Below, in pieces: positions 28,661 to 40,766 of a stretch of DNA of 64,000 nt. Numbering within the stretch: the stretch's first letter is position 1; the number at the start of each line of letters is the position of its first letter. The DNA lies in NCBI GenBank assembly GCA_948146395.1, contig OX411555.1, forward strand, positions 44,765,065 through 44,829,064. Direction: 5' to 3'. The notes below the pieces were generated by a model that saw only the letters and a program-made list of their open reading frames with translations, did not search any database and had not been told where the DNA came from. A program made the translations under genes and the position numbers. This DNA is from Fragum whitleyi. Taxonomy: Eukaryota > Mollusca > Bivalvia > Cardiida > Cardiidae.

Positions 28661-29850
28661 TGGTGACTGTCCTGGCATAATGATAATAAAAACGCACAAA
28701 CCAAATTGATCGGCGCAATGAATACTGTCAATAAGTATGCTATTAACTACCGAATTGATTTCTGTTTGGTAAAGGGTTAAATAATAAGGGTAAGATAAGA
28801 TTTACTTTGTAAAAGATACCTTAGAGCTGATAAGCCCATTGAGTGGCAGATGAAAACAGGTAGCAGTATTCACTATGCCGCTGAAACTATTTAGTATAAT
28901 GAATGTCACTTTGTTTTAGTGCATGTCTGTTTATCGATAGAGAAACACCCGTGTTTATTGTTGTTTGCATTTTCTAGTTGAGACCAGTCTTATTGGAATC
29001 AGTACACAGGAATATACAATAAACAGAAGGTATGTACGTTGAGTTTCTCTTGCGCAGACATTTCACATGATAAAATGACTAAATTTGCAGAGACATTTTG
29101 AAAGTATATATAATTGTGACAAGGTAAATAATAACACATTCGCAGCGAAAGGCGGTTCTTTATGAATCTAATGCAAGATGCTTAATTTTCTCGACTGGAC
29201 GAGTCCGATAGAATAATAAATGTGTTATGTAATGTATAAATACAAGGATGCGAGTTAACAATCGTACCACGCTTAGTACCCAAGAGTACGCTAGTACGCT
29301 TACGATTATAAAAAATATTTTGTGGGAAAGTGCATGAGTGTTAATTTGATTCTCTTAAACGAATTTGTTAGAAGGCCGTGTTGAAAATAAGCCTTGTTGT
29401 CTTAACATGTTACCTTCTTTAAATAAAGTTATTATTATTATTATTATACCACAATACGAAAAAAAACAAATCGTCAGACACCCTAAAGGTGGCGCCCTTG
29501 TTTTTTGCTTAAATTATATGTCAAAACCATTTAGTTGTTTTCAATGCCTATGCTATATTCACGAGAGTAAGATGCGACAAGTAATAAAATATAAAAGGTA
29601 TTGAATAGGTGGTTCGGTTGAATATTTTCTTATTTTAGATGATGAGTTTATTTGTTATTTTATGATATGATCTGGATTTTCGGAATAAATCGACAAACTT
29701 CTCCCAATTCGTTGTTTAAAATTTTTGGCTCATTATTTGATTAAACGCCATGTGTTAAATGAAATCATCACATTACCGTGAGTGTGACGTCATTTTCACA
29801 CAAGTATCCCTTTCACACGTTTACCTCATCTGCATAGTTATTGTACTACT
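28661..29850. other. Intergenic, nothing recognised
   Basis: No gene or large repeat is recognised. A short (ATT)n run lies near 29430, and 'tacgct' words occur near 29290. Confidence 0.4.
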
Positions 29851-30619
29851 TTAAGATAGCAATGGACACATGGCGTCATTTTTTTCGCCCAATGAATTTT
29901 TTTCTTGCTCTTGTTGTAGATTTACATTGTGTAGTCATTATATCAAAATTTGAAGGTACCTTTCCATGCTCGTTTTCATGCTAGAGTTATCTGCCCTTGG
30001 GTGGTATTGGCCATTTTTCAGAAAAACAGTTTTACTCGTTTTAGGTCTAGTATAAACTCAGTACCAGCTTATAACTATAAAACACATACATTTTGATAGA
30101 CCTTATACATATACACAATGGACGTTGCCAATAAAATCCCTCTTTGTTCAATTGTATTTGCATATTTTGCCTTCAAAAATTAAAATGCACGAATTTTTGT
30201 AATTTTACGGGGTAAAAATGCAACAAAAACCTATTTTTTAAAGAAATTACTCAATGAAATTTTCTTAATTTCCAATATGTTTAAAACCCATATTTTTCCT
30301 TTATTTGTTAAAAAAAATCAGCATACCTTTCCATGCAAATAAGAAAGTTTTCGTTATTTTAAAGTGACCCCTCCTGTTTAAATGACGCTTTTAACACATT
30401 TTTATTGTTAAATTTAATGATCCAGTCATTCAATTGATATCAAATGTTGAAAAGAAGCTAAGTTATGAAATTTTACCATCATTATTCTAAGTTATTTTCA
30501 TAAGCAGAATCTTACGAAAACTGATATTTTTTAAACAACGCGCAAAAAGAGCCGTAAAATAAACGTAAACCCACTTCCGGTTTATAGAGTAGGGAGGCCG
30601 CTGTCCATTGCCATCTTAA
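29851..30619 (+). mobile_element. TTAA-flanked non-autonomous transposon, copy 1
   Basis: The ends are TTAAGATAGCAATGGACA and, inverted, TTAAGATGGCAATGGACA. The flanking TTAA is the target site used by piggyBac and Kolobok elements. The ~769-bp body is repeated at 60814-61584. It has no transposase frame. Confidence 0.75.
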
Positions 30620-30782
30620 TAACACCCGCATAACATCAAAAATTTGACTCCGGCGACATAGGTCTAAAATTCTTATATTACAATCTATGCAATGTTATGA
30701 GTTTCCAGGGGAACATTCTTAGTAAAAAAATGCTTTGCTTTTCTTTTTTTCTGTTTCTTCCTCTGTTATTTTATCACAATAA

Positions 30783-30921
30783 TCTGCCCTGCGTTCAGGA
30801 TTGCAAAATGGTGCAAGCTGTTTTCCAGTTATACCCCGCTTTGCACGAACACTTTCGTGCAAAGCGGGGAATAATTGGGAAACTGTTTAGACTGTTTTGT
30901 CATCCTGAACGCTGGGCTGAT
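30783..30921. mobile_element. Palindromic MITE, family B
   Basis: CTGCCCTGCGTTCAGGATTG..GGTGCAAGCTG..CCCCGCTTTGCACGAA is followed by its reverse complement, ending CATCCTGAACGCTGGGC. The whole element is one ~140-bp hairpin. Other copies are at 40767, 47156, 51712, 54200, 58390 and 60476. Confidence 0.75.
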
Positions 30922-31277
30922 ACTGTATATCAATGCCTATACCATATCCGCCAGCCTTGGTGAGTTTTCCCAGAAGAGATCAAAAATTGATTTCACAGCT
31001 CAATTTATGCAATATGACTGGTTTACGAGGGAATATCAATAGTCGTAAAAGGCCATGTTTCTAGTGGATCGATTAATCCTGTCTGTGCTAGCAATTTTTC
31101 ATTCAATTTAGTCAACGCTTATCCCCATCAACGCACCATTTTTCTAACAAATTATTTGGCTGCTATTCAGAAGTCGTAGAGCTATCTTTCCTTTATCCGA
31201 TATATGTATAGGAACGCTGAACATTTATAGAAGAATAAATCGTTAGTTCTTCTCATGTTGAACACAAAGCTTTGGTA

Positions 31278-31322
31278 GACAGTAGAGGCTAAGAATAGAC
31301 ACGCACTCCGATCTTAGCCTTC
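31278..31322. repeat. Palindrome of the ACTAAGATCAG family
   Basis: AGACAGTAGAGGCTAAGAAT pairs imperfectly with GATCTTAGCCTTCACAGAC. Confidence 0.45.
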
Positions 31323-31487
31323 ACAGACGGATTTTTGAGGGAAAAACTTGAGCAAATGTACAAAAAAATGTGAAATATAATAAAAGAAATTTATTCATCT
31401 GAAATAAAGCTAAGATCAACAGGTTAAGGGATAATAATCACAACATTCAAGCCATCTAGCTTATCCATATGAATCCTTAGAAATATG

Positions 31488-31743
31488 ACACGTCACGCGA
31501 AAAGGGACCATGTATTAGTGCGTAAAGTGTCGACCCTTGTTAGACTACGCGGACTACGCAGACTGACTAGGGTAGAAACTTTTGGTACTTTACTTATTTT
31601 CTGAATCTAGATTGATCAATCAACCTTCCCGTGAAAGAATTTTTTGAAATCCGACTTCTAATTGACCTCTTCTAGTACCAATCTCTTTTTCAAAAATTTA
31701 TTTCAATGGTTTCCTAGTTGGTCCTCTTTTGCGTGACGTCTCA
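31488..31743 (-). mobile_element. TGACC-ended MITE, copy 3
   Basis: TGACACGTCACGCGAAAAGG and TCCTCTTTTGCGTGACGTC are the inverted ends. The interior matches 60128-60381 in the opposite orientation (GTCTAACAAGGG and GAAAGAATTTTTTGAAAT-type phrases). Confidence 0.65.
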
Positions 31744-32399
31744 GTAATACTTCAGAGTTGTGAGCAATAAATCTTTCTGATTATAAATCATAAAAGAAAC
31801 ATATACATGTAGTAAAGCTGACTGGCGTCTGCTAAATTGTTGCAGACGAACTTGTTCCAGGATAAATGCAGAATTTTATGTCGTCTGCATAATTTTAATC
31901 GCTTTATTCCACTAGCTTTTCGATCCTTTACTAGTTTTAGACCTCCCCTAGTTTCAGGATACAAACCCTTTTGTGGATGTTTCAGAATTTAAATGTTGAA
32001 GCGGAAATGATTGCTAAAAGTTACATTAAGCGAACTATTTTACCTTGAACGCCCGGCATTCCGAAGTTGAAAATGACAAAAATGTTTGTTAATTGATAAA
32101 TAAAAAGAAGCCAAATAAATAAACTACAATACTAAAGTAACTTAGCGACAATCATTTTTTCGTATTGAGAACAGCTAATTTTAGATTTTACAAGTATTAT
32201 AACCTTTTGAATCCAAATGAATGTAAATAGAAGAGAGAGTGCTTTCTACGTAGATAAGGATCGGGTAAGCTAACGTGGCTGAGAAATGGGAAGCTAAATT
32301 TTAAAAAGACTTTAAGCCATCGTTTAATTAGAGGTAACTCGTGAAAATAGTTCAAAAAAGTATATAACAATAATTTCCAAATTTATAAACCTGCTCTGT

Positions 32400-32520
32400 G
32401 ATCAGGATGTAAAAACGCTTCGCGAGCGCTATGAGATGATACCCCGCTTTGCACTTGCACATACAAGGTATCATTTCGAAAGCGCTTCGCTAACGCTTTC
32501 ATCCTGAACGCAGGACAGAT
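32400..32520. mobile_element. Palindromic MITE, family B2
   Basis: The TCAGGATGT..TCATCCTGAACGCAGGAC ends and the CCCCGCTTTGCAC core are shared with family B. The arms in between are AACGCTTCGCGAGCGCT and AAGCGCTTCGCTAACGCTTT instead of the CAAACAGTTTGCCAATT of family B. A second copy is at 62306. Confidence 0.65.
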
Positions 32521-32706
32521 TTGACAAAGGGGCAGGTAACAAGATTATATTACTGTGGTTCAATTTTGTTATTTACATTATCTACACTAAAAGTTGTAAA
32601 CTCTTTGCCTGAACGCCATGTTGAATTTTTGGTAACTAACCGATTCCCCAGATCCATGATTTCTGTTGAAAGATGAATTAGTAAAGCGTATTCCTTTTCA
32701 TTCAAA

Positions 32707-32968
32707 GGCCTCCGTTAAAGCTCAGTTGGTACTGCGTCGGACTGTCAATCTAGGTTCGCTCCCCGACGATGGCACTCATCTTTTCTGACTTTTTGTGTCC
32801 CATCAAAGGGTTGAATATCGTAGATCTATGTGTAATAGTAGTTGGCGGCTAGGAAAGGATGAAATGGAAATACCAGAAAACCATTGTTAGGTGCTCCAGC
32901 CGCCGCGAATAACTTAAAGACTGTTGAAAGCGGCGTTAAACCCCATTTAATCAATCAATCAATCCTTT
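32707..32968 (+). repeat. AATC-tailed SINE, plus strand
   Basis: The tRNA-like head has an A box (TAAAGCTCAGTTGGTAC) and a degenerate B box (GGTTCGCTCCCC). The body includes GATGGCACTCATCTTTTC, TTAGGTGCTCCAGCCGCC and GCGGCGTTAAACCCCATT, and the tail is (AATC)n. It is the longest copy of the family here. Others are at 8012, 56450 and 61775. Confidence 0.75.
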
Positions 32969-33268
32969 TTATTGAAAAGTCAGGGTGGGGATTTCTATTA
33001 AACATCTAGGTATCTCTTGTATATTCTTTATGACAATATTTGTCATTGTTTTTTAAAAAAGGTTCCAATGGTTTCTAAATACGATCATTTTCACTGATTT
33101 ATAATAAAAGTCCCTATGATGTCCGAGAAGCGAATTGCTTTAACAACTTCAATTTTAACATTCGTAAATAAATGCATTGTTTTATCTTACGACAGTCTCA
33201 TTCATTTAAGCTTTTGCTACGACGATGGTTTCTCATCCTTTTATTGCTGTCAAAATTATCATTATTAT

Positions 33269-33702
33269 AACAGTAAATAACATAGTAAAATTTGCAAATT
33301 GAATGAATTTTGAAATATTTTGAACTGATTTGAATGAATGTGATGTGAGTTTTGAGTTAAAATAAAGGGAGGTAATCCAATATCGCTAATTGTATTCAGG
33401 ATGAACAACATTTATTACCTACGTTTAATAAGATATGCATACAAATTCTATCAATAGCTTCCTATTTCTTCAAGAACATATCGGACGCCTATAATTTGAT
33501 TTATGTCATTGAAGTCACGATTTTACTAGCCATATTTATTTTGAAAGTAGTTGCTGGTTTTATCTTTATAAGTGATTTTGGAGCGTTTTTGAATGGGTTG
33601 AGTGAGTGCTTGGAATGAATGAAAGGAGCGATGGGTGAGCGTTGAATCTGTTTTTTTTTCTTATTTATTATGAATGTCAATTTCAAAATAAAACTAACTG
33701 TA
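33269..33702 (-). mobile_element. Family A MITE, minus strand
   Basis: CAGTAAATAACATAGTAAAA at the left and AATGTCAATTTC..AACTGTA at the right are the inverted ends. The interior GGGAGGTAATCCAATATCGC and GAGTGAGTGCTTGGAATGAA match the family. Confidence 0.65.
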
Positions 33703-34959
33703 TTACTATATACTGTACACCCTCGGTAATATACTCGCTGTTACTGTTATTGAAAATTTTGTAGAATAAATATAGAGTAGATATTGGTGTGAAAAACGCT
33801 GCCTATGAAAGGATAAATATCAAGTACTTTAGAAATTCTGAGTAATTAATGAAATATGCGATCGTTTGTATGATAACGGGATGAATAAGGACAGATTTTC
33901 TGTCAATGACAAGCTTCAATTATATGAGCTTGTTTGACCTGTTTTATAAAGCTTTAGTAGATACACAATTTCTTTTAATTGTGTCAAGTAGTAGTAACAA
34001 CAAAAACAAAAACAACAACATAAAAACTTTATCGCCCTTCTCTTTATCTCTGGTAAAACTCATGGATATGTTCAATGGATTTGAATGGCTAATGTCAAAT
34101 TGTCAAACAAGAAGGGTAACCCATTATATGTATGTGGTTCAATGTAGTCAAGAACATTTATTTGCGAAAAACTCTAAGCTGACAAACGAAAAGTACGTTT
34201 CCAAGACATAAAGTGTCATAGGAAGCTCACGTGCATCAATTTCCACCATATATAGACAGGCTGCCAAAATAGTAATGTGTAAAAACGTCTAAGTGTTTTA
34301 GTGTATTTTGTTTTATAGAGTTGTTGAATTCAGCATATTTGAGAAATTGCCTGGCAACGATTCTAAACAGTGTGTAATGGAACTCTATTAATATATATGA
34401 ATCATTTACAAAATATTCCAGGGCTTCAGACTAACAGTGTTGCATCCCATTTCCCTTGCCGCTATATTATCATTCATTTTTCGATTTAACTGTGTTATGT
34501 TTTCTTTGTTTTACAATAAAAAAGGTTCGGTTGCGTTATTATTTTGATTGTATTATGGTCTTTTATTCCAAAATGCACAAAGCCGTTAATATCCTTGACA
34601 GGCATTAAAAACTAACTAGCTAGGCCAGATCCTTAGAGAAGAATGGTCTGTTATTCCCCAAAGAGTAAACCATAACTTGACATGCAGAGGCGCTGTCAGG
34701 CTATTATTGACAGTGCCGGCTCTCATACTCGTTATTGAACGAAATGCAATTGAAAGAACACCTTTTCAGACCAAATTCGATTTTTTTCGATTTTCAATAA
34801 AACAGACCAATTTCTAGGGTTTCTCTGTTTGATCTACATTTAAAGTCTTCTTATCATTAAAAATCTTTTTTTTTTCTTCTTAAAATTTGATTAACTGATA
34901 ACAATCGACCATTTTCCAACATTCTTATAATCAAATTTCATTTTTTCCTGAAATTAAAG
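33703..34959. other. Intergenic, nothing recognised
   Basis: An AAC-rich low-complexity patch lies at about 33990-34020. No gene or clear repeat is seen. Confidence 0.4.
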
Positions 34960-35205
34960 TATTTAAACGTTTTGGTGCTTGTCAATTTCACGATGTTTTA
35001 ACTGTATATAATGATTTGGTCACTTTGAATGAAGTCTTTGATTTTTTCGAAAGATTTCGAAGCTTTTTGAACGATTTTGGAGCGTCGGTTTTGAGTGGTT
35101 GGAACGGGCTATTTCAATGAAGGACTGGATCGCTTAATCGAGCGTTTAAGAATGGTTTTAATCGAGGTACACTGAATGTTCATTTCACGAAGTTATTAAC
35201 TATAC
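34960..35205 (-). mobile_element. Family A MITE, rearranged fragment
   Basis: GTCAATTTCACGATGTTTTA (normally a right end) lies left of a minus-strand left arm that ends GAATGTTCATTTCACGAAGT. The two ends therefore enclose a shortened body. Confidence 0.45.
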
Positions 35206-35635
35206 GCCTTTACAAGAAATGTGGCTTCTTTAATTCTGTATTTATAAACTACATTCAGGAAAATATACCGAATATCATTCACAGATGTTGAAAAAAAAAA
35301 AATCATCAACGTAGCCCGACTTTAAGGAGCTTTGACTGACTTATCAAAGTACCTCGCTAGTTATTATTTTGCGAAGTATGGTAGCAACATTTGAAGGGTG
35401 GTGCTCACTGAATTTCCAACATTTTGCAATGAAATGTAAGGCAATTTTTAATGCAATGACTTAAATTTAGACACTAACATTGGAAGAAAACAATACTTAT
35501 GAGGACAGGTAAAAATACTTAAACTGAGTTTTTCGATTCTCTAGTCCATCAGTGTATTCTCTAAACGCAAAGCGAGTTGTACATTGTGTCGGTAAAATTT
35601 GCCACAAGCATCAACAGAGACTACTTAATGCCTGG

Positions 35636-35866
35636 GCCTGTGCGGAAGACTTCCAACAATTTCAAATATGCGCAAAGCAAAGACTCTGACCAGCTTGTGC
35701 ATCCGCACCGTCGGACCAGAGTCTTCCCTTCGCGCTTTGTAGATGGATAAGGTCTCAAGGTATCAATAGACCATTAGGTAATTTTCTATTTTTAGTATGT
35801 GGCTGTCTACGCTACCAAATGTCTGTACCTCACTTATATTTCAAATTGTTGGAAATGTCACTAACA
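35636..35866 (-). mobile_element. MITE family C, copy 1
   Basis: GCCTGTGCGGAAGACTTCCA and TTCAAATTGTTGGAAATGTC are its ends. It is an inverted relative of 45833-46075 (shared: AAAGACTCTGACCAGC-type text and GCATCCGCAC). Confidence 0.6.
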
Positions 35867-36396
35867 GACTCTCTTTCTGTTGAGCGTTTCCGTATAGACT
35901 AAAGTTTGAGTAAAGTTTTATGAGAGATTTCGTCCTCTTATCAATCTTTATAGGCCCCCTCGGAAGGTTGCGTGTTATCAAAATATAGGTCGAATAATAA
36001 GCCATTTTATATGCCTTAATAATCAAGATTATGTCGGTTTAGATAAGATATGACAGTTCGTTATCCCGGGATCTTGATTCTGTGGAAAGATCTATCTAAC
36101 GACTTGGAAAGCTATACAGACAAGACAGTCCGCAGGCGAACGAAATGTCCAAAGCCGTTACTTGAATAAACATCCAGTCAGAAAAAATATATATCTTGCA
36201 GTTTTCATATTAAAAGAAAAAAATAAATCACATCATATTGCGAAAGTCAAGAACCGTCAAAGCAACGATCAATCGGCTAAGTCCGCCTTGCCATACGTTC
36301 AAGTTGAAGTGGTTCGTGTAACGTTTAAAAATGGTATCCTGCTTTGAACGTGTACTCACTTTTTTAACGCCAAGCAAGCAAAATTGTATCATGAAC

Positions 36397-36746
36397 CAGT
36401 GGCGGATCCAGTAGGGTTCTGGGGTATAAACGAAACCCCTCTGAAACCTACTGATTTATATTCATGCGGAATTTCAGTTTACCCATTCGGCGAATCACGA
36501 TATATTAATTTAGGCAGACAGTAAAGACTAAGATCAGCCCGCAGTTCTGCAGTCTGGTCTTAGCATATACTGTCTTTCGTCTTCTTGATCTTGAGGCAGA
36601 CTCGTTAATATGTCCAAAAAAAAAAAGGAAATTTGTTCAAACAAAATTTAAATTCAACAGAAAAAAAGTAAATAGTGATCTTCCAGGAAAATGACCCCCT
36701 ATTTGTATGTGCGAACCTCTTTATAGAAATCCTCGATTCGCCACTG
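36397..36746 (+). mobile_element. GTGGCGGATCC-ended MITE
   Basis: The ends are CAGTGGCGGATCCAG and GATTCGCCACTG, imperfect inverted repeats. It contains the ACTAAGATCAG palindrome (36518-36574). A related left part is at 28463. It is non-coding. Confidence 0.55.
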
Positions 36747-36865
36747 AGGACGCAGGACAGGGCTATCCAGTTATTGTTGTTGTTGTTGTCGATGTTGTTG
36801 TTTACAATATGATCCCTTGTCGTATACTTTTGTTATCGTATTATTCCGATTTGGAGGTATGTGTA

Positions 36866-37236
36866 TTGTTTGATCGCTCACTCAGTGATCCATTCTTTCA
36901 TTCAAGACACTCACTCACACCATTCAAAAAACGCTCCAAAACCGCTACAAAGTAAGATCAACAACTACAATCAGAATAAATTCCCTACTAATAGTGCATG
37001 ATTTCATGAACTTTATTTAATTTGGAAGCGTCTGATTGGTTTATAAAGAGATAGAAAGCTATTTAAATCACCTTAATGTAATAGATAATAGCGTTTTTTG
37101 TTCCTCTCAAAAATATAGCGATAACGTATTAATCCCATTTTATTCCATTCAATACTCGCTCCACACTCTTGTTTAGGATCATTCAGAAATAATTTCAAAA
37201 TCATTCACCCTGTCAATTATACGATGTTGTTTCCTG
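36866..37236 (+). mobile_element. Family A MITE, left end lost
   Basis: The interior CACTCACTCACACCATTCA and the right end CCTGTCAATTATACGATGTTG match the family. The left terminus is not visible. Confidence 0.55.
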
Positions 37237-39113
37237 AAGCAGCAATCCCCTTCTTGCATGACTTAAACATTATAACGGATAATGCTATCAGAGAACCCCG
37301 TAAGGCCTCTAGGGACCTCTTGCCCCATATATCTTTATCAAAACTTGGAAGATCCATCCAGCTGGTACAAATCAAACTGTACACAGCTCAACTTTGTTAT
37401 TTCCTAGCTACAGGTGATTATAAACAACTATAACATTATCCTCATTTTGTTTCAGATCAAAATACACCGAGATGTATTACAAGAAAATCTGAACATTTGC
37501 CAGAATTATGGGTTTGCGGTTCGTTCCGCCTTCTTCGAACATGATTGGAATTTTTCCTGTTTATTCTGTTGAAAGGGATACCATTGTGCAAAGAAAACTT
37601 TTTAGGATTTGATTGTCAGAGGAGACAGTGATGTACCCGAAACCAAGTGATATTCAGTAACACTCTTACGTCTTAATGCTGTAAGTAGTTGTGGAGTTTT
37701 TATCATGGTAATTGAGTTATTATGACAGCAAATGCTTATGAAGAAGAACATATTTTTGTTTTTTTGTTGTTTTTTTTTTTGCAAAAACTATATCAAATGA
37801 AATGTGATATATATAAAGTACTAATGCAAAGTTCGAAAGGTTCTGGGATGTTGAAATATTGTGAAAATGGTATTTTTTTTAAAAAAAAAAGGTACACCAT
37901 CATTTTGAACAACTTTTTTTTAAAATTCCGAATCGTATGTATAGAGAAAGTAAAATAATTGAGGTATATCAAATAAAGTAAAATAAATAGGTTACCCATC
38001 GAATATATGTATATTGAATAAACTTGCACATCAACTTCGAAAAATAAAACGAAACTGAAAATTAGTTATTATTTAATGTAGTAAAATTCTAAGAAAACGA
38101 TTTAAAAATAATTATCAATCTGACGATTTCTGTATCTTCATTTTTTTTATTATTATTTATTTATTTTCATTTTAGTTGTTCATACCAATGATCTTAAAAA
38201 AAAATAACACCAATGGTAACTGAACACCAAGAATCAAACATCATTCGGAACATCGCTCGGCCATTTCCGTAATCTGGAACATACTTCAGATGTAGATTCT
38301 ATAAGGCGGATGGATATGTAACAAAATTGTGCATTTTGTTAGCCGGAAGCAATGTAAGAGAAACTTGTGCATCAAACGGAGACGTATTCTTTAGATTTAT
38401 ATTTTTAAGAGTCTAGTAAAGACTCTAAAGATGAAGCATTTTCAAAAATAAGACTTTTAAGCCGTTGAATAGGAATGTTTAGAGATTTAAACAAGAAATC
38501 GAAGAATTCACAACATTGGCTGAAACGAGTAACGTAAGCGACGTCGAATGTTCTCACTCAAAATTCGAGGGCCTACGCCATTTAAGTGATCTCATTAAGT
38601 ATTTCAAGTAATACCTGCCTAAAGAAGATGAAAGTGACAAAAGACTTACACTTCAAACTTACAAATGTGCAGATTTGCTTTTTAATAAAACAAGAAAAGG
38701 TTTGTTTTTTTTTCAAAAATGAATTAAATGCCTTGTACATGCTTATGAAACAATTTTCCAAGAAACCAGTTCTTTCACTGAAGGTAATAAAACATTGCTT
38801 TCTTTCAAAATTGCAGATTTGCTTTTTCATAAAACAAGAAAAAGTATGTGTTTTTTTTTCAAAAATTAATTAGATGCCTTGTACATGCTTATGTAACAAA
38901 TTTCCAACAAACCAGTTCTTTCACTGAAGGTAATAAAACATTGCTTTCATTATTTAACAAAGTCGTTTTGGGATCTTCATGAGGAAAATTAGCCAAGCGG
39001 ACCAGTAATAACGGTACAAATCACGTGTCATTTAAGTTTAAGATGACATCACCGTCGATATGCTTATTAGCATGTACAAATAAGGAATAATGGACGTTTC
39101 TTCTGTCAAATGA
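37237..39113. other. Intergenic with an inverted foldback fragment
   Basis: 38240-38590 is an inverted, diverged copy of the foldback unit at 10.9-11.4 kb (ATTCGGAACATCGCTCGGC, ATGTAACAAAATTGTGCATT). 38690-38740 and 38815-38875 are a short direct duplication (ATTTGCTTTTT..ATAAAACAAGAAAA). No gene is called. Confidence 0.4.
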
Positions 39114-40089
39114 TTAAGGTTCATGTCAAGTGTCTGAGACCCAATTTTAAGGGTGCTTCCTTAGCCATGAAAAAGCAGTAGGTCCAGGTAAATTGTATAT
39201 CAAAATGAAGCTATGTTTAAGCACAAGCAGATGAGCAACATAAGGCCACCATAGCTATAGCGGTAAAGCCAATACATTGTTGAAAAGGGTCATTTCGTAC
39301 AGAACAAGCAACTGCATGACGGTTGGATAAAATTGGCTCATATTTTAACAAAGTACAGTCTAAAGCACCACCCAGGTACTGCTGCAACCTTAGATATAAA
39401 ACTCGGTCTCAAAAGGCTCCTTTGAAACAATCAATTGCCATCTATTTTTTCAACATACTTGTCAAACCGGTTTGGTCTGTTTTCGAAATAGATATAAGGT
39501 ATGGAGCAACAGCACACCAAAATATTGTGAAATATTTTCTGCGATTTATTTCAAATTATAGTTTTTGAATTCAATGCTCTATAATAAATTACTATATATT
39601 TTTTCATTAAGTGAAATAGAAATTTATATATTGCTAAACAACCTTACAGGTATATAAACTATTAATGTCCATTCATGTTGTGATAACACACCATATTTTA
39701 CAAAGATCAACACGTTTACAAAATTAGAATGACATATATAACATATGTGTTTATAAAGTAAGTCAAAATGAATTGCTTGCATAACTAAGTTTTGGAATCG
39801 AGTTTTATACTAACGTTTGTAGTAGTACCCGGATAGTACTTAAGTCTGTACTTTGTTCAAATATGGGCCAATTTTATCTTACAGTCTTGCAGTTGCTTGC
39901 TCTGTACAAAATGACCCTTTTCCACAATGTTTTGGCTATATCACTATATGTATGGCAGTTCTGTGTTGCTTAACTGCTTGTGCTCATGAATAGTTTGGTT
40001 TTGATATAAAATATACCTAGACACACTGCTTTTACTTGGAAAATGAAGTGTTTTAAAATTTGGCCTCAAACACTTTACATGAAACTTAA
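39114..40089 (+). mobile_element. TTAA-flanked long-TIR foldback element, copy 1
   Basis: The ends are TTAAGGTTCATGTCAAGTG and CACTTTACATGAAACTTAA. Each arm is about 250 bp, and right-arm phrases such as TGCTTGCTCTGTACAAAATG are reverse complements of left-arm text. The related copy at 54435-55338 has the same TTAA-flanked ends. A ~70-codon open frame in the middle (from 39329) is shared by both copies but has no known domain. Confidence 0.7.
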
Positions 40090-40514
40090 AATAAAACCAC
40101 GTATTTTACTATTTTTTCTATTTTCTTACCCTAAACAGCCTCCATCACCCTTCGTGTTTAAGAAGGATGGAAAATGCGCAAGTATTAGCATTCACTGGAT
40201 AGACAAAATAATTATTTTGAAATCATTTTATTTTCAAAAAATATTTTTCAGAATGGTATTACGTTGAAGTTAAGATTTTACCGGATGTAAATCTTTCATT
40301 TAAACATTGGTCCAATTAGCAGTCAAACGGTCTATAAGACAACAAAATATACCAAATGGTGTTATTTAGGCAGATTTTTCTAGATTACAAATCAAATATT
40401 TCGAAAGCTTCGGCAAATCTGCCAAAAGAACTCGTCCGACACAATTCCCATACAAATTCAAGAATCTTTGAAATACAATATCCTAATTGATAACTTATTT
40501 ATCTTCAATTACAG

Positions 40515-40622
40515 GTGAGGCCCATCAGGGTACAATTCAATCCAGATGACATATTGTTAACTGATGTCTGGTAGTATTGCGTGCAATTCAAGAGATAGTG
40601 ACATTTGCCCTCGCTTATTACG
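40515..40622 (+). other. Amine oxidase 5'UTR, first recognised exon
   Basis: A pyrimidine-rich acceptor (TTATCTTCAATTACAG) ends at 40514. This suggests the exon carrying the start codon begins at 40515 and that further untranslated exon(s) lie upstream. The promoter and transcription start are not identified. Confidence 0.45.
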
Positions 40623-40757
40623 ATGGGTTTGGGAAACAAAACTAGTGAAAAGGGCTCCTCAATAGAAGATAATGAAGAACCTGCACAACCTGTTATCAAA
40701 GAAGCAATAGACGAGGAGTCGACATCGAGCGAAAAAGATAGTTCTTTGGCTGCAGAG
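40623..40757 (+). CDS. AOC: Copper amine oxidase, coding exon 1 (cytosolic tail)
   Basis: It encodes 45 residues starting MGLGNKTSEKG. The ATG at 40623 has A at -3 and G at +4, a strong initiation context. The segment is rich in Ser, Glu and Asp and has no signal peptide. It ends exactly on a codon at GCAGAG|GTAAAAG, a good 5' splice site in phase 0. The only good acceptor in front of the main exon (43442) is also phase 0. Without this exon the main frame has no ATG before the membrane segment, so it is needed to supply a start. In the model it is the cytosolic N-terminal tail of a type II membrane protein. A transcript would confirm it. Confidence 0.7.
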
Positions 40758-40766
40758 GTAAAAGGA

